Assembly (NCBI GenBank): GCA_002439585.1
Contig: DJOF01000012.1
Location: 1-44,971, forward strand
Origin: Bacteroidales bacterium UBA6445
GTDB lineage: Bacteria; Bacteroidota; Bacteroidia; Bacteroidales; UBA932
Length of the DNA: 44,971 nt
Direction of reading: 5' to 3'
Shown here: one piece after another, positions 43,339 to 44,971 of the stretch
Position numbering within the stretch: position 1 is the first letter of the stretch
Layout: each line of letters starts with the position of its first letter
Position numbers and translations under genes: made by a program
The notes under the pieces: model-generated
What the model was told of the DNA's origin: nothing
Databases searched by the model: none
The model's input: only the letters and a program-made list of their open reading frames with translations

Positions 43339-43374
43339 CTATTCTACTTGCTCATTCTATTCTACTCCGCTCAT
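43339..43374. repeat. 18-base tandem duplication in the leader of the DUF4491 gene
   Basis: CTATTCTACTTGCTCAT (43339-43355) and CTATTCTACTCCGCTCAT (43357-43374) are tandem copies immediately before the DUF4491 ATG. Read on the minus strand each copy carries an ATG and a TAG, making two tiny upstream reading frames of five and three codons. Confidence 0.8.
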
Positions 43375-43398
43375 GCCGCTATGCATGTAGCTATTTGT

Positions 43399-44004
43399 CT
43401 ATTCAACTATGCTCATATCTATCATATTGTTCAACAGAGCATAGACCGTAAGTCCAGCTACAGTCTTGATCCCTGTCTTTCTGGTTATATTCTTCCTGTG
43501 GGTAATGACGGTATAGATGGAAATATTGAAATGGTCAGCTATCTCCTTATTGAGCATGCCTTTGGCGACACAGACCAAGATTTCTTTCTCCCTTGAGGAA
43601 AGCTCTTCCCCTTCAGACTTTTGCTCCTGGCTGGTCGTCTTGATTGTCGCTTTCAACTTATGCTCTATCTCGTCTGACCTATCAGCAAGATATATGACAT
43701 TGTCGAATCTTGAGATCGAAGATGCCTCCATTGCAGTGGTGAGTAAGGCAACGACAGGGACATTGAGCAATTCCTTAAATGCATTCCGCTCTGATTCCGT
43801 CCTTAGCATGCCACTGCATACGGAAGGGTCGACTATGACCAAGTCTGCATCAATATCCGAGAGCCTCTGCATTGAAGCCCCTATTGCATCCTGCTGTATA
43901 TTTACTACCGAGAAATCGGGAAATGCATCAATAATATGCCGCAAGCCTTCTGCTATAATCACTGAAGGCTCTACAATCAGTACTTTAGTAATCTGCTCCC
44001 TCAT
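43399..44004 (-). CDS. LuxR-type transcriptional regulator with degenerate receiver
   Basis: A 201-residue regulator of the NarL/LuxR layout. Residues 1-120 look like a receiver: KVLIVEPSVIIAEGLRHII and VIVDPSV with Asp59 at the phosphorylation place. The acidic pair is reduced to Glu12-Pro13, and the conserved lysine near 105 is not evident (IYLADRSDEIE). The C-terminal helix-turn-helix is clear: LSSREKEILVCVAKGMLNKEIADHF then ISIYTVITHRKNITRKTGI (about 138-182). It may act without phosphorylation. No histidine kinase is adjacent. The upstream neighbour is a hemerythrin-like protein 108 bases away, and the downstream neighbour is DUF4491-feoAB. Confidence 0.87.
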   Translation of the reverse strand: MREQITKVLIVEPSVIIAEGLRHIIDAFPDFSVVNIQQDAIGASMQRLSDIDADLVIVDPSVCSGMLRTESERNAFKELLNVPVVALLTTAMEASSISRFDNVIYLADRSDEIEHKLKATIKTTSQEQKSEGEELSSREKEILVCVAKGMLNKEIADHFNISIYTVITHRKNITRKTGIKTVAGLTVYALLNNMIDMSIVE

Positions 44005-44112
44005 TGTTGAATCCTTTATTGACGTCTGTCATTACGCCGCATCGTCCCCACGTCCCGTCTCGCTGGAGACTACACCTGACGACAAGCGTAGCTCACATGA
44101 TACAGGAAATAA

Positions 44113-44853
44113 CTAACTTCTCGCATCATGGCACATACTTTCCTCTTTCTCAACGACCATCGGGACAAGAATATCATCCTCGATATAGGTATGTCTGCCC
44201 AGATCGTCCTCAAGCGAATAAAGCAGGGACAGTACGTCCTGTATCTTGTTGTCGTCACAGCCTGCCGGCATGTATTTCATAACTATATTTTTCAAGTCAT
44301 TAAGTTTCTCATCGATATGGGTATGGTTCGCCTCGAACTGCGATATAGTATATCCATCGTTGGTCTGTCTTCCCTCGATAAGGGCCTCAATATACGGAAA
44401 AGCCACTTCCTCTTCATAGGCAAAATGCTTGAGAATCTCTTTCTTGTACTCCAAGTAGAACTTCTCTATGACAGTCCTGCGAGCGCTGTCACAACATGAC
44501 AGAGCGTCCATTAGCAATGAAGACAGATTTTCCAAGACTATACCTATATAGAAGTCATGTGAATTGTGAAGATATTTCACCAAGTCACAGATACTGCTAC
44601 GCGAAAGTTCTTCATTTGACGGCACATAGCTGTCTGACGCGTATATTCGGCAGATGAGCACGAGAGTAAAGGGGTTGATACCGGCCTCTGTGCATACTTC
44701 ACCTACTGTCCTCTCGCCAAAGCCGAAATGTATGCCGAACCTGCGCATCACACCGAGGAGTCTGTGATCCATATCCGGAATATCAGCCATCTTCATCTCT
44801 ATCGAGAAGAGCTTTGCCTGATGTTTATCTCTCAATGTCATATCTATTCTCAA
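44113..44853 (-). CDS. Hemerythrin-like (RIC/ScdA-type) di-iron protein
   Basis: A 246-residue cytosolic protein with a hemerythrin HHE domain, which holds a di-iron centre able to bind oxygen or NO; relatives repair iron centres after nitrosative stress. Candidate ligands are spread as expected: YLHNSHDFYI (His96, His99), KHFAYEEEVAFPYIE (His143, Glu147/148), FEANHTHIDEKL (His177, His179) and GRHTYIEDDILVP (His221, Glu225). The N-terminal part (RRFGIHFGFGERTVGEVCTEAGI) matches the ScdA_N region but has GF in place of the double cysteine. The start could also be the ATG four codons in (44841). It heads a co-oriented group with the LuxR regulator and feoAB. Confidence 0.85.
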   Translation of the reverse strand: MRIDMTLRDKHQAKLFSIEMKMADIPDMDHRLLGVMRRFGIHFGFGERTVGEVCTEAGINPFTLVLICRIYASDSYVPSNEELSRSSICDLVKYLHNSHDFYIGIVLENLSSLLMDALSCCDSARRTVIEKFYLEYKKEILKHFAYEEEVAFPYIEALIEGRQTNDGYTISQFEANHTHIDEKLNDLKNIVMKYMPAGCDDNKIQDVLSLLYSLEDDLGRHTYIEDDILVPMVVEKEESMCHDARS

Positions 44854-44971
44854 AATTTATCAAAATTACTAAATAATCGCCATCCTGCCACCGACTTTAA
44901 CATCAACAAGATCGGGCGAACGACACTTCGTGCGCAGGCTTTGCGCGTCAGCCCACTTCCCCTATTAGGGG

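Noticed and set aside
44959..44971. CCCCTATTAGGGG palindrome at the very end of the window
   Set aside because: The element is cut off by the window edge and too short to interpret; what lies beyond is unknown.

Overview
The window reads as a piece of a Bacteroidota chromosome, order Bacteroidales. Several things point there: promoters of the TTTG-N19/20-TAnnTTTG type instead of -35/-10 boxes, few Shine-Dalgarno sequences, a short FtsL-like protein, a FeoA-FeoB fusion, DUF4491- and DUF5020-type proteins, and a secreted GH92 mannosidase lipoprotein. Genus cannot be read from the sequence. Gene density is high. I see no rRNA, tRNA, CRISPR array, transposase or prophage gene.

Layout. 2-1363 is the 3' part of a GlpT-like organophosphate antiporter, facing a minus-strand group cysS-xth-HAD phosphatase (4578-1468). 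From 4790 to 20381 lies a complete 13-gene division and cell-wall (dcw) cluster on the plus strand: mraZ, rsmH, ftsL-like, ftsI, murE, mraY, murD, ftsW, murG, murC, ftsQ, ftsA, ftsZ. Genes touch or overlap by a few bases except for 109 bases between murG and murC. The mraZ promoter carries three TGG boxes at exact 10-base spacing, which fits MraZ autoregulation. A second promoter restarts transcription for gltX, rpiB, truB and a YgjP-type metallopeptidase, followed by nhaC and a cysteine-poor Fur-family regulator.

26645-29692 holds a carboxyltransferase with a biotinyl-like domain that lacks its lysine (minus), then a promoter with a long structured leader (plus). The leader precedes a small lipoprotein gene split by an in-frame TAG and an overlapping secreted-protein gene. 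29815-35583 is a five-gene minus-strand transport operon from one good promoter: DASS symporter, DcaP-like porin, apt, Tsx-like outer-membrane channel, purine permease. It pairs outer- and inner-membrane steps for two substrate classes with adenine salvage. A folded intergenic element sits between apt and the Tsx-like gene.

35700-40235 holds a small secreted protein, a GH92 alpha-mannosidase, an MBL-fold hydrolase and a deoxynucleoside kinase. 40404-44853 is a minus-strand group: hemerythrin-like protein, LuxR-type regulator with a degenerate receiver, DUF4491 membrane protein and FeoAB ferrous iron transporter. It is best read as an iron/NO/oxygen response unit. No clearly new system stands out. 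The strongest leads are the MraZ boxes, the apt-tsx RNA-like element, the TAG-split lipoprotein with its long leader, and the two co-oriented functional groups.
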